A DNA stretch of 64,000 nucleotides, from the NCBI GenBank assembly GCA_030068145.1, contig JAPJBO010000067.1, forward strand, positions 1-64,000, read 5' to 3'. Origin of the DNA: Diplonema papillatum (taxonomy: Eukaryota; Euglenozoa; Diplonemea; Diplonemida; Diplonemidae). The position numbers and the translations under genes are program-made. Below are positions 52,496 through 62,656 of the stretch, piece after piece (the stretch's first letter is position 1; every line of letters starts with the position of its first letter). Below the pieces are notes generated by a model. It was not told the origin of the DNA. It saw only the letters and a program-made list of their open reading frames with translations, and ran no database searches.

Positions 52496-53780
52496 GGATG
52501 GCCCGAGCGTCCGCCAGACGGCGAGCATGTACGCGACCGCCTCCTCCTTGATTTGTGTCACACCGCCCGATCCGTCCCAGTTCAGAGATTCTCCGCGACG
52601 TTCAAAAAGCCGCCTCCCTTTCACACCGGAAACGCTGTTCCAGTGCATGCGGCACTTCGACCGCCACGCACAAAACAACGAAAACGTACGCACAAAAGTG
52701 TGCGTCAAGTGTTTTCTCACAGCAGCAACGACCATCCAAGTGTCGAGCGAAACTGACACAAAAACAGCGGATCCTCAAGACCCGAAGCGGTCTAGAATGC
52801 TGTCAAAAACTACAGGAGAGTTCCCATGCCGGAAAGAAAGACAAAATGCCGTCCGCAGGGGCGCCATCCCTCGAGAAGCTGGCGACGGCGGTGGGCTGGC
52901 GCGACGGCCGCATCCGGTCCTTCTTGAACGCAGCCTACGGGAAGCCGAGGACCCGCCGGCGCTGCCCGAGCGTCCGCCGAACGGCGAGCATGTACGCGTC
53001 CGTCTCCTCCTTGATTTGTGCCACACCGCCCGATCCGTCCCAGTTCAGAGCATTCTCCGCGACGTGCAAAAGGCCGCCTCCCTTTCACACCGGAAACGCT
53101 GTTCCAGTGCATGCGGCACTTCGACCGCCACGCACAAAACAACGAAAACGTACGCACAAAAGTGTGTGTCAAGTGTTTTCTCACAGCAGCAACGACCATC
53201 CAAGTGTCGAGCGAAACTGACACAAAAACAGCGGATCCTGAAGACCCGAAGCGGTCTAGAATGCTGCCAAAAACTACAGGAGAGTTCCCATGCCGGAAAG
53301 AAAGACAAAATGCCGTCCGCAGGGGCGCCATCCCTCGAGAAGCTGGCGACGGCGGTGGGCTGGCGCGACGGCCGCATCCGGTCCTTCTTGAACGCAGCCT
53401 ACGGGAAGCCGAGGACCCGCCGGCGCTGCCCGAGCGTCCGCCGAACGGCGAGCATGTACGCGACCGTCTCCTCCTTGATTTGTGCCACACCGCCCGATCC
53501 GTCCCAGTTCAGAGCATTCTCCGCGACGTGCAAAAGGCCGCCTCCCTTTCACACCGGAAACGCTGTTCCAGTGCATGCGGCACTTCGACCGCCACGCACA
53601 AAACAACGAAAACGTACGCACAAAAGTGTGTGTCAAGTGTTTTCTCACAGCAGCAACGACCATCCAAGTGTCGAGCTAAACTGACACAGAAACAGCGGAT
53701 CCTAAAGACCCGAAACGGTCTAGAATGCTGCCAAAAACTACACCAGGGGGAGGAGTTCCCATGCCGGAAAGAAAGACAAA
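52494..53780 (+). pseudogene. Three decayed tandem copies of the PPR gene 5' part
   Basis: A partial unit (52494-52845) and two longer units (52846-53309 and 53310-53780; periods 464 and 471 bp) repeat the first coding part of the gene at 53781 (SAGAPSLEKLATAVGWRDGR, SFLNAAYGKPRTRR). They lack the segment RRRGSLPGPATYGRLLDDAC and, by one missing base in AGAGC(C)ATTCTCC, lose the frame before the second helix pair. All units share these defects, so the decay happened before the amplification. A long ORF runs through, but in mixed frames. Confidence 0.75.
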
Positions 53781-54503
53781 ATGCCGTCCGCAGGGGCGCC
53801 ATCCCTCGAGAAGCTGGCGACGGCGGTGGGCTGGCGCGACGGCCGCATCCGGTCCTTCTTGAACGCAGCCTACGGGAAGCCGAGGACCCGCCGGCGCTGC
53901 CCGAGCGTCCGCCGGACGGCGAGCATGTACGCGACCGTCTCCTCCTTCAGGCGGCGGGGTTCCCTCCCCGGACCTGCCACTTACGGAAGGCTCTTGGACG
54001 ACGCCTGCACACTGTCCGATCCGTCTCTGTTTAGAGCCATTCTCCGCGACGTGCAAGAGGCAGGCCTCCCTCTCACGCCGGACATGCTGTTCCAGTGCAT
54101 GCGACACTTCGACCGTCACGGGGATGCTGCACGCGTGGTGGCGTACCTCAACGCGTACCATTCGAGGGGGCTCGCCCTTACGCAAGACGTGCTGTCGATC
54201 GTGCTGCGGTCCCTCTCCGCAGGCTCTGATTTCCCCGGCACTGCGGCTCTATTCCAGCAGCTCTCGCTCCGCCGCGCGGTGGACTGGGCCTGCCTGGTTG
54301 AATCCTGCTCGCTCGTCCCCCACGCTCTGTCGCTGGTCGCCCTGCAGCAGCTCGACTCCGGCAGCAACCCGCAGAGCCGCCTGTCCGCCGCGACGACCCT
54401 GGCGGTGATCCGCGTGTGCAGCAAAGCCGCGAACCTGGTGGTGCCGCTGCGGCTCCTCCGAGAACTGTACGGTGGCGAGCAGATCGACGGCCGCAGCGTG
54501 CAG
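53781..54503 (+). CDS. PPR-like helical repeat protein, first exon
   Basis: The exon (241 codons) begins MPSAGAPSLEKLATAVGWRD and ends GGEQIDGRSVQ at a donor CAG|GTGTGTGCG (54504). Helix pairs with the PPR look are FRAILRDVQEAGLPLTPDML/FQCMRHFDRHGDAARVVAYLNAYHSRGLALTQDVLSIVLRSL, then AATTLAVIRVCSKAANLVVPLRLLRELY. PPR proteins bind RNA in mitochondria or plastids; a basic N-terminus (KPRTRRRCPSVRR) could be a targeting peptide. I found no following exon with PPR repeats in the 900 bp before the next gene, so the gene is either truncated here or its next exon is short and unrecognised. Other helical-repeat families cannot be excluded. Confidence 0.55.
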
Positions 54504-54920
54504 GTGTGTGCGCGTTTGTTCTCTCATCCTCAATATATTGACGATGCCCCGAGCGCGACAGGTCTTTGCTGCGCTTTGGACGTTCCAGCAACTGCGTTGC
54601 TTGCATGCATACCCCGCATACCCCTGCAGTAGCGAGGCGACCGGAAACTCCTCGGAGTGATGGTCCCTGCTCAACTCGTCTCATCCCTCTCCCTCTCTCG
54701 CTTTCGCTTTTGTATGAATGCACCTGCTTTTTGTGTGTGGAAATACTCGACGATGCCGGGTTGCAAGATTTCATCTGCATGCTCGCGGACACTCACTCCA
54801 ATAGCCGGTACCAAGAAGACAGACCGTCACCTACTACGGCACCACGCGGAGAAGGGCCTGACCACCGTACGAGGATCATAACCGAACCCACCTACGATCA
54901 GCAACAAAGTGCGCAGTGAT
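54504..54920 (+). other. Intron start with A/B-like element piece
   Basis: After the donor of the PPR-like exon, 54706-54785 has GTATGAATGCACCTGCTTTT, GGAAATACTCGACGATGCCG and GTTGCAAGAT, a left end intermediate between A (CTCGACGATGC) and B (GCACCTGC, GCCAGTTGCG-like). No right end was found, and the acceptor is unknown. Confidence 0.5.
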
Positions 54921-55024
54921 ACACTCACCCCTATTTCAAGAGGACGCTGCGTGCGAGGGGAAAACAACCAACCGCACAAAACGAAGCGCCTGTCTTTTTC
55001 GTAATAGTCGTCAAGTACAACACA

Positions 55025-55153
55025 CGAATATAGCTCAGAGCAGCTGCAGAATTAACACGAAAAGCCTCTTGAAAACTCGTTTACGAAACGCACGTCCAAA
55101 CAACATTATTATAGCGCCGTGTTCTTCAAGCCTAGATCCTTCACACCCACCAG
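55025..55153 (+). promoter_or_regulatory. Conserved upstream sequence of the 140-aa gene, copy 1
   Basis: ATAGCTCAGAGCAGCTGCA, AACACGAAAAGCCTCTTGAA and CATTATTATAGCGCCGTGTT precede copy 1 and recur at 55534-55653 before copy 2. They share the CACGAAAAGCCTC core with the leader-like repeats at 95 and 49728. Being kept before both copies simply reflects duplication; promoter function is inferred. Confidence 0.35.
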
Positions 55154-55501
55154 ATGATCATAACCATCGCTTGCGACACGAGGCGGCCAGCCGTGGGCAT
55201 TGCGGCATACCACGCGGTGTGGCCGGAGTACAACGAGTCGGCTGTGCACGCGGAAGCGCTGGCGGCGGCTTCAGCCGTGGGACCGGAGGCGTTCGAAGAG
55301 GTGCTGGCGGTGGCGACGGCGGCGGCGCCGTCCCTCTGCGCCCGGTTCAGGCCCTGCAGCACGCGGCGCTGCACGCCGACGTCGGCCTCGCCCGCCGCGC
55401 AGCCACCCCCCTCACGCAGCTCTTGCGGATACAACATACAGCAGAGAATCAGGGGGTCTCTTCTTCAGTTTGGGCTGCTCACGATTGCCTCCCTTTCTTG
55501 A
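55154..55501 (+). pseudogene. Copy 1 of unknown 140-aa gene, frame altered
   Basis: It shares MIITIACDTRRPAVGIAAYH and about 65 further residues with copy 2. After SLCARF a 7-bp deletion (TGGATGC region) changes the frame and the tail is different. Followed by unrelated sequence from about 55430. Either a decayed copy or one with a new C-terminus. Confidence 0.6.
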
Positions 55502-55653
55502 AACCCTCCTCTTCTTCTTCTACTTCGACACTAATATAGCTCAGAGCAGCTGCATAATTAACACGAAAAGACTCTTGAAAACTCGTTTACGAAACGCAAG
55601 CAACATTATTATAGCGCCGTGTTCTTCAAGCCTAGATCCTTCACACCCACCAG

Positions 55654-56076
55654 ATGATCATAACCATCGCTTGCGACACGAGGCGGCCAGCCGTGGGCAT
55701 TGCGGCATACCACGCGGTGTGGCCGGAGTACAACGAGTCGACTGTGCACGCGGAAGCGCTGGCGGCGGCTTCAGCCGTGGGTCCGGAGGCGTTCGAAGAG
55801 GTGCTGGCGGTGGCGACGGCGGCGGCGCCGTCCCTCTGCGCCCGGTTCTGGATGCAGGCCCTGCAGCACGCGGCGCTGCACGCCGACGTCGGCCTCGCCC
55901 GCCGCGCAGCCACCCCCCTCACGCAGCTCGTGCGACCAACCACCCCCGACCTTTGGCTGCGAAAGCAGGCTTTGCTCAAGCGCGTGTTCGCCCCGCCTCC
56001 CGCCACCGAAGCCCCGGCGTTCGAAAGCCAAATCGGAGAAGGCGTCCAAGACAGCCTCCCACCCATCGCCTGGTAA
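55654..56076 (+). CDS. Unknown 140-aa protein, intact copy 2
   Basis: A 140-residue ORF (MIITIACDTRRPAVGIAAYH...VQDSLPPIAW), Ala-rich and helical in the middle (HAEALAAASAVGPEAFEEVL, LQHAALHADVGLARRAATPL). It is present three times in tandem, of which only this copy has the full length. No family recognised; the HAE triplet is not accompanied by a PC-x2-C motif, so it is not called a deaminase. No membrane segment or clear signal peptide. Confidence 0.5.
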   Translation: MIITIACDTRRPAVGIAAYHAVWPEYNESTVHAEALAAASAVGPEAFEEVLAVATAAAPSLCARFWMQALQHAALHADVGLARRAATPLTQLVRPTTPDLWLRKQALLKRVFAPPPATEAPAFESQIGEGVQDSLPPIAW

Positions 56077-56319
56077 AGAGGCCCATGACGCTTGTCAGCC
56101 TGGCGGTGTTCAAATTGCGTTCACGGGGCCGAAGACAGCTTGTAACCTGGTAAAGCGGTGCCGGCTAGAAGTCCACTCCGTTTGAGCTCGGACCTTCGAA
56201 CATGCACGAGCAGCGGTTTGTCGCCTGGCACTGCCCAGTTTGCTTCCTACCCGCGCAGCCAGCATTTGGAGAACCAAATTGAAACGGGCGACAAATACAG
56301 CCTGCCCCCTGCGTCCGGT

Positions 56320-56543
56320 TTGGGATGCGGGCCCTGCAGCACGCGGCGCTGCACGCCGACGTCGCCCTTGCCTGCCGCGCAGCCACCCCCCTCACGAAGC
56401 TCGTGCGACAAACCACCGGCCTTTGGCTGCAAAGCAAGCTTTGCAAGCGCGTGTTCGCCCCGCCTCCCGCCACAGAAGCCCCGGCGTTCGAAAGCCAAAT
56501 TGGAGACGGCGTCCAAGACAGCCTCCCGCCCATCGCCTGGTAA
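56320..56543 (+). pseudogene. Copy 3 of the 140-aa gene, 3' part only
   Basis: From MRALQHAALHADVALACRAA to the stop it matches residues 67-140 of copy 2. The 5' half is replaced by other sequence. The 3' flank (TAAAGCGGCGCCGGCTAAAAGTCCACTCCG, in two parts) is repeated after both copy 2 and copy 3. Confidence 0.65.
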
Positions 56544-56729
56544 AGAGGCCCACTACGCTTGTCAGCCTGGCGGTGTTCAAATCGCTTCCTGCTCACGGGG
56601 CCGAAGACAGCCTGTAACCAACTTGTGGCCCTGGTAAAGCGGCGCCGGCTAAAAGTCCACTCCGTTGAGCTTAGACCTTCAAACGTGCACGAACAGAGGC
56701 TTGTCGCATGGCACTGCCCATACCCGCGC

Positions 56730-58640
56730 AGAGCTGAAGGTCCTGTGCCTTCGCGTGCTACCCTTTTCTAAGACACGTAGGGCTTCGTGGAAGATCACAC
56801 AGGCACCAACGACCCAAGCCGGCGATCTTGAGTTTTCCGGTTGATCATTGAGGCAGAATGGTCCCCGGAATGATTCGGCGACCGCTGCTGAACGTGTACT
56901 CAAAATAACTCAATGCTAAACGATGCAAGCTTACCCCTTGTGGTACCTGCATTTCAAGTTCACACTGCTAAACGAAATACCGCTGGGTGAGAGCACCAGA
57001 GGCTGCGCATCGCGCAATGAAAAGCGGGGACAGAAAGGAAGCGGGCGGTGAACGGAGGAAAGTGCAGTGCATACGCTCTTTGGAGAAACGAAGGCGTGGG
57101 CAGCAGTGCAGACCCTAGATATACTTCGAGTGCGTGAGGTAGATCGCAGATGAACAAACACGCAATGATAATGGGCAAACGGAGGTGGGCGGTGATCGGA
57201 GGAGAGTGGGATGAGAGAACGGGGGAACGTCATGCGTTGCATGGTCAGCGCGCTTGACAAGATGGCGGTGCAGCAAGGACTGGGGAGTTGCATGCGAGGA
57301 GAGAACGGGGGAACGTCATGCGTTGCGTGGTCAGCGCGGTCGACCAGCTGGCGGTACACCAAAACTACGCATTTCTTCGACGGAAGCATCAGAGAGCGCC
57401 TTGCAATGTCTCATTGGATTCCTCCTATCTAGCAAACTTGTTTGAGCACCTTCGGTGCGTCTAAAGGGGTCGAGTGAGGACCTAAAGAGGTATTGGCGAC
57501 AGAGTGTTTGAAGTCCACTTGCTTCAGAAGCAAGGTTGGAAGGTGACGATTCGGAAACTTAAGGATTCGGAATTGGAAAATAACACAAGCAATTCCTCCC
57601 TCTTCCTTGCCCCCGACCTTGCTCCCCTCGATTTTGCGTTAATCGCAAAAAAGTCCGAACGAGACCTCCCTTCCTCTCTCTCTCTGTCCCGCGTCTTCTC
57701 TCTCTTTCTCTCTCGCTTTTGCGCAGGGCAAACTTCTGAGCGCTTCTTCCTCGCTGCCACCCTGTTCGTTAGCAATCGACCGGCGACCCTCTTTTTGGGA
57801 AAGGATTTGTAGTAAACCTCGCGAGCGGATGTGGAACAATCCGTTGGCCGGCGGAATGTGAAGTACAGCTGAGGAGGCATTGGCCCTGCCAATAGTGTGT
57901 GCAACATCCAGGGTTGCTTCTCCTGCTACCGACCATGAACGTGGAACGATCGACCGCATTAGATTCGAGACCCGGAAACAGCAAGACGGGCAGCCAAATT
58001 TCACTCTGCGTGTCCTACGCTCGCGTTGACAAGAACGGTTGAAGATGATAATCGTGCGTGGTCCACGCCGCGAAGTCGTCGTGGATGAGTGCAGATCTTG
58101 GTTGTAGTAGCGAGTATTCAATGGAGAACATTGAAGGCCGAAGTGGAGAAGGTTTCCGTGTCAACAGCAATTGGACATGGGTCAGTCGGTCCTAAGGCAA
58201 GGTGTAGTTGCTCGCCTCAAAGCTGCCACTGACGAGCTTGCTCGGACGTGCAGGATTGCGACGCATGATTGCAGAATTGAAAGCGGCAGTTTTGGGGAAA
58301 GCCCTGCAACATTAGTTTCGCGGTTGAACGAAGCCAGCGCGCAAGGTTTGCCTGCGATACGAAACAGACGCTCCGATGCCAGCTCTAAACATGAATTGCA
58401 AAAGCCGCAAACAGGGAAACCGGGTAGAGGTCCGGGGTGTGGGGTCGGGCGCGGGAGAGGCAACCTTCTCTTTTTCATTGATTTGCTTTTCTTTTGAGGT
58501 CTTCTTCATCGCCCCGCCTCTCCATCGGACTTGCGTGTCCTTGCGGAGAGAGAGGCAGAGAGAGAGAGAGAGAGAGTGTGTGTGTGTGTGAGAGAGTGAA
58601 AAAAGCAAGCAAAAAGGTACGGAAGGAGGAAACGAGAAGA
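56730..58640. other. Intergenic region before the RRM gene
   Basis: There is a tandem duplicate of about 95 bp at 57212-57345 (GAACGGGGGAACGTCATGCG, TGGTCAGCGCG). A CT microsatellite lies near 57672-57720 and a GA/GT microsatellite at 58550-58595, the latter in the likely 5' UTR of the next gene. No gene supported. Confidence 0.55.
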
Positions 58641-58643
58641 AAG

Positions 58644-59618
58644 ATGGCAGCGCTGGACGGAGACTTGAGCAACATGGAGCTCGCGCCGCTGCCGTTGCCG
58701 CCCGCCGCGCCGGAGGGAAGCGACCTGCCGGACGTTGAGATGGCCGCGGCGGTGAGTGATCCGGGCCCGGGGAGCCTCGCCCCGCTGCCGCGCTTGATCA
58801 TCACCGGGTACCCGCCGTCCTGGAGCACGATCGACATCGGCGAGCACTTCCAAAACCAGGGATTCGAAGTCCTCGATTGCGACACCATAGGTTCCCCCGA
58901 CAACAACAAAGCCTACATCGCCTTGTCCAACGCCGGAGACCTCGTCCGCGCCATCCAAGACGTCCTCCCCAACATGCCCCCCGTCGAAACGGTCGGCGGC
59001 ACCTTCAAGATATCCGGCGAGCTCGAAGACACCGAGAACCCCCAACCCGGCATGCAGCCGGGTGCCCCCAGCCAGAACGCCCGCCCTGGCCCCCCGGGAG
59101 GCCTGGGCTTCGACGTCGAAAAACGGCGGTCTCAGTCCGACGGCAACCCGCGGTCGAAGCGGCCGCGCGTGGACACCACCGGGAAGCCGGCGTTCCTCCC
59201 CGGCGGCCCGCCGGGGGGCATCCCGCTGTCTGGCGCGCTCGCCGGGCTTCCGGGAAGGTTGCATGGGCTCGGGGGCTTGCAAGGCATGGCCAGGGGCGGT
59301 CCAAACTTTTTGTCGGGGCTGCAGCCCGGGTTGGGGGGGCTCGGCGGACTTGGCGGGGCGCTGGGTAACCTCGGCGGCCTGGGCGGGATGGGCCAGCTGG
59401 CCGGGCTGGGCGGGTTGGGGCAGGGTATGCAGCCGGGTGGAGAGACCGGGGCGCCGGCGGGGTTGGTGGGTGGTGCGCAGCCAGGGGACTTGTTGAAGCT
59501 GCTGTCCGGCGGCGGCGCGGGACCTAGCATGCTTTCGGGGGTCCTCAATCCGGCAACGCGCGCCGCCATGCTCGCCGCATTACAAGAGCGGCAGCAGCAC
59601 CACCAGCAGCAGCAGGAC

Positions 59619-59653
<35 letters not shown>

Positions 59654-60618
59654 CCAGCAGCGGCAGCACAAGAAGACGCTGCTGCAGCAGATGGACCAGA
59701 AGTTCCAGCAGCAGCAGCAGCAGCTGCAGCAGCTGCCGGCGCAGCAGGCGCCGGTGCCCCAGCCGCCGCCGCCGCAGCAGCAGCAGCAGCAGCCGCCGCC
59801 GCAGGGGGGCGGCGGCGGCGGCGTCGCGGGGCTGGTCAACCAGCAGGCCCTGATCCAGCAGCTGCTGGCGGCCAAGCAGCAGGGCGGCGGTGCCCCGGCG
59901 AACACGCAGCAGCTCCTCGCAGCCCTCGCCTCCGGGCAACCGGCCGGCTGGCCGGCAGCCGTGTCGCCACCCCTGCCGGGTGGCTCGGGCCCTCGGAACC
60001 TCATGGGCCTCCTCTCCACCGCCAACGCGCCAGCGTCGTCGTCCGCTCCCAGCCACGCCGCCGACGGCGTTGGTTCCATGGCGAACCTGACGCTCCCACC
60101 CAGCAGCACGAACTCGAGCACCCTGTCGCGGCTGCAGGAGTTGAAGCAGCTGCAGAGTGCGAAGATGGCGACGCAGGGCGGCGCGGCGGGCGGCGGGAAA
60201 AAGCCGCCGTCCCTCGCTTCTCCGCAAGGCGCGCAGCAGCCCGCGCAGCAACTCCTCCACGACAGGCTGCAGGGCCTCGCCGGATTGAACCTGCCCCCTG
60301 GCATCAACATCACGCAGCTCCTCTCTGCCCAGGCCGCGGGGCTGGGCGGCGCGCTGGGCGTCCCCGCCGCGGGGAAGCAAGGGGTCGTCGGCAAGCAGCT
60401 CGGCTCCGGCGGCGGCGCCAACGCGCCGCTGCACAACGCGGCGCAGCTGCCCAAAGCCAGCAGTAACAGCAACAACGCCATCGGTTCCAGCGGCGGCGGT
60501 GGCAGCAGCAACAACAACAACAGCGGCAGCAGCAGCAGCAACAGCAGCAGCAACAACAACGGCGAAAGCCCGAGTGGCGGTGCGAACGGGGGCAACCTGT
60601 ACTCCGTGCTCTCCCAGC

Positions 60619-60658
<40 letters not shown>

Positions 60659-61112
60659 CCACCCTCACCCCCACGGCCACCACCAGCACCAGCCGCAGCA
60701 GCCGCAGCAGCAGCACCCGCAGGCGGGCGGCGAGGACGGGCGGGGGCAGCAGCACAAGCAGCCGCCGCCGCCGAACCCGGCGCACGTCAGGCAGACGCTG
60801 CAGGGGCTCAACCTCCCGCCCGCCCTCACCGACGGCCTCCTGCAGTACATCATGTCCCAACAGCAGCAGCAGCAGGGGAAGGACGAAGCGGCGCCCGTTA
60901 AAGACAGCGACCGGCGCAGGGACGCAGACCGCGACCGCGACCACCCCCACCACCAACAGCGCCGGGAGCCGCACCTGGCGCCCGACGGCCTCGGCGAGCA
61001 ACTGGCCGCGCTTGCCGCGCAGCAGCAGCAGCGGCAGCGGAAGCCGGACGGCGCCGCCGGCGAGTCGCCGCTGCAGGCGCTCCTCCTCAACCTGCTGTCC
61101 GAAAGCAGCCAG

Positions 61113-61151
<39 letters not shown>

Positions 61152-61594
61152 CAGCAGAAACTCGCCGAGCAACGGTCTCGGGAGGCGAAGGCCGCCCAGC
61201 AGGAGCAGCAGCGGCTGCAGGCCGAGCTCAAGCTCGAGGAGTACCGCCGGCAGCACGAGCGGCAGACCGCCAAGCAGAGGCAGCCCGAGCCCTCTGCGGA
61301 AGCCGCGCTGCTGTCGCTGCTGGGCGAGCTGGCGAAGGACGGGCGGAAGGAAAAAGAGGGCCGGGGCCGCGACTCGAAGCCCGAGGCGACCGCCAGCGAC
61401 CTGGCCAGCCAGATCACCGCGCTGCTTGCCCAGCAAAAAGGGGCGCCGGAACCTGCGCCGGCGGGCCGGGAGCTGGCCGAGGCAGCCAGCAAGAAGCCGA
61501 GCCCCGAGCGCCCGGAGGGCGCAGACGCCGTCTACGTCGTCATGAAGAGCACCTGCCACGACTTCCTCGTCCAGTCTTTGGAGCACGAATTGTG
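58644..61594 (+). CDS. RRM-like, poly-Q-rich nuclear protein
   Basis: From the ATG at 58644 the frame is open for about 983 codons to a donor-like TG|GTGTGTGCG at 61594. Residues about 50-126 (LPRLIITGYPPSWSTIDIGE, EVLDCDTIGSP, KAYIALSNAGDLVRAIQDVL) resemble a divergent RRM (beta-alpha-beta-beta-alpha-beta). A region rich in Gly and Leu (59200-59480; LGGLGG) follows, then long Gln runs (59590-59800, 60620-60660, 61115-61160), Asn/Ser runs (60450-60560) and a Glu/Arg-rich helix (61160-61380). The architecture suits an RNA-binding or transcription-associated nuclear protein prone to condensation. The last residues before the donor, ADAVYVVMKSTCHDFLVQSL, look like the start of another folded domain, which is not continued in this window; the frame's own stop at 61637 is in the element. 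The gene is therefore incomplete or its next exon lies beyond the rRNA-bearing element. Confidence 0.6.
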
Positions 61595-61608
61595 GTGTGT
61601 GCGTGGTC

Positions 61609-61793
61609 CTTTTTTTGTACAAGCAGGAAATGCTTGAAGAGACTGCCAGTTGCGAAAGATCAAAGGAGGTAAATCTGGGTTTAGTGGCGGGCGTAAGCGT
61701 TCAACAAAAAGACCCACTTTGTAGTTGTATTGTTTTCTCCCCCCCTCTAGCCTCCTTCGAAATGAGCACAAGGCAGTCCCTCGAGTATTTTTA
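61609..61793 (+). mobile_element. B-type TIR element, copy B4
   Basis: Begins 14 bp after the donor of the RRM gene with T7-GTACAAGCAGGAAATGCTTG and GAAGAGACTGCCAGTTGCG; ends AAGGCAGTCCCTCGAGTATTTTT. It lacks the GTGCTGTAGCCC block present in B1. It joins A4 head to tail. Confidence 0.75.
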
Positions 61794-62204
61794 CATAGTC
61801 GCCAGCTTTGAAGGAAATTCTCAACGAAGCTGCCAGACAAAGGATCAAAGGGATCCCAAGTGCTGAAACTACCGAACCACGTGTGGAACGGACGTGAGGT
61901 CATGCGGGTCTCCTCCTACACGACAAGGCACACAAACACAACAGGAAAAACGTCCGGAGTGGAAAAACACTAGTAGGCGCAAGTCATCATGCATTGATTA
62001 CGTCCCCTGCCATTTGTACACACCGCCCGTCGTTGCTACTGATTGGCTGTGGAATAGAGCTTGGGAGAGGGAAGCTCGTTCTTGGCAACAAGTTCAGCGC
62101 CCGAATCCAAGCAATGTTTCTCAGTTAGAGGAAGCAAAAGTCGTAGCAAGGTTGCTGTAGGTGACCCTGCAGCAGGATCATTACCAAGCTACGTCGAGTA
62201 TTTC
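61790..62204 (+). mobile_element. A-type TIR element A4 carrying an 18S rRNA 3' end
   Basis: The left half (TATTTTTACATAGTCGCCAGC, GGATCAAAGGGATCCCAAGT, CCGAACCACGTGTGGAACGG, GAGGTCATGCGGGTC) and the right terminus (AAGCTACGTCGAGTATTTCT) are both A-type. Between them, where the other copies have about 90 bp of A/C-rich then pyrimidine-rich sequence, lies 214 bp of 18S rRNA. It also shares GGATCAAAGG with the B family, which links A and B. Confidence 0.75.
61970..62183 (+). rRNA. 18S rRNA 3'-end fragment
   Basis: Matches to eukaryotic 18S helices 43-45 are TAGTAGGCGCAAGTCATCA, TTGATTACGTCCCCTGCC, TTTGTACACACCGCCCGTCG, AGAGGAAGCAAAAGTCGTAG, CAAGGTTGCTGTAGGTGA and CCCTGCAGCAGGATCATTA, the usual mature 3' end. 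The last stem has changed from the common TTCCG/CGGAA to TGCTG/CAGCA on both sides, so it derives from a working but divergent rRNA. The helix 44 arm is unlike common sequences. Only the last about 214 bases are present. Confidence 0.9.
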
Positions 62205-62379
62205 TGTTGGTCGTATAGTGATAACGCAGATCTTAGAAGATTGATATATCCGAAGAATACCTAGTCAATACCTCCGTCGCTATCCCCTTGTTTGACGTCA
62301 GAAAACTAGTTATTATCTTCACGAGAACTGGCACTTGGGGAACGTGTCAGTTAGACTTTGGCGGACAATGTCCGGCACG

Positions 62380-62570
62380 GGGAGGGGGGGGGGGTCTCGG
62401 GCCTTCTTTTTGTGGTCTGCCGTGTCGCCATACGTCCGCCACCGAGATAAAAAGGGGGGGGGAGGGGGGGGGCGAGGGCCTTCTTTTTGTTATGGTCTGC
62501 CGTGCCGCCATATGTCCGCCACCGAGATAAAAAGGGGGGAGGGGGGGGGGGGGGCGAGGGGCGTCGGCCA
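62380..62570. repeat. G-run-bearing tandem repeat of about 80 bp
   Basis: GGGCCTTCTTTTTGT...GGTCTGCCGTG, CGCCATA and GTCCGCCACCGAGATAAAAA plus a G-run occur twice, with a partial third copy at 62590-62630. The G runs may be miscounted. Confidence 0.75.
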
Positions 62571-62656
62571 CAGTAGCCTACAGGACGAAGCCATGGTTTG
62601 CCATGCCGTCATGTCCGTCAAAAAGTACATATGCGCCGGTAAAGACCGGCGCCCAG

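Noticed and set aside
55654-56076. Cytidine-deaminase-like HAE motif in the 140-aa protein
   Set aside because: No PC-x2-C partner motif and an Ala-rich helical context; one triplet is not evidence.
59132-61622. Long antisense ORFs (487 and 680 residues, poly-Leu, poly-Cys/Ser) over the poly-Q gene
   Set aside because: Produced by the CAG repeats read backwards; the sense frame has the RRM-like domain.
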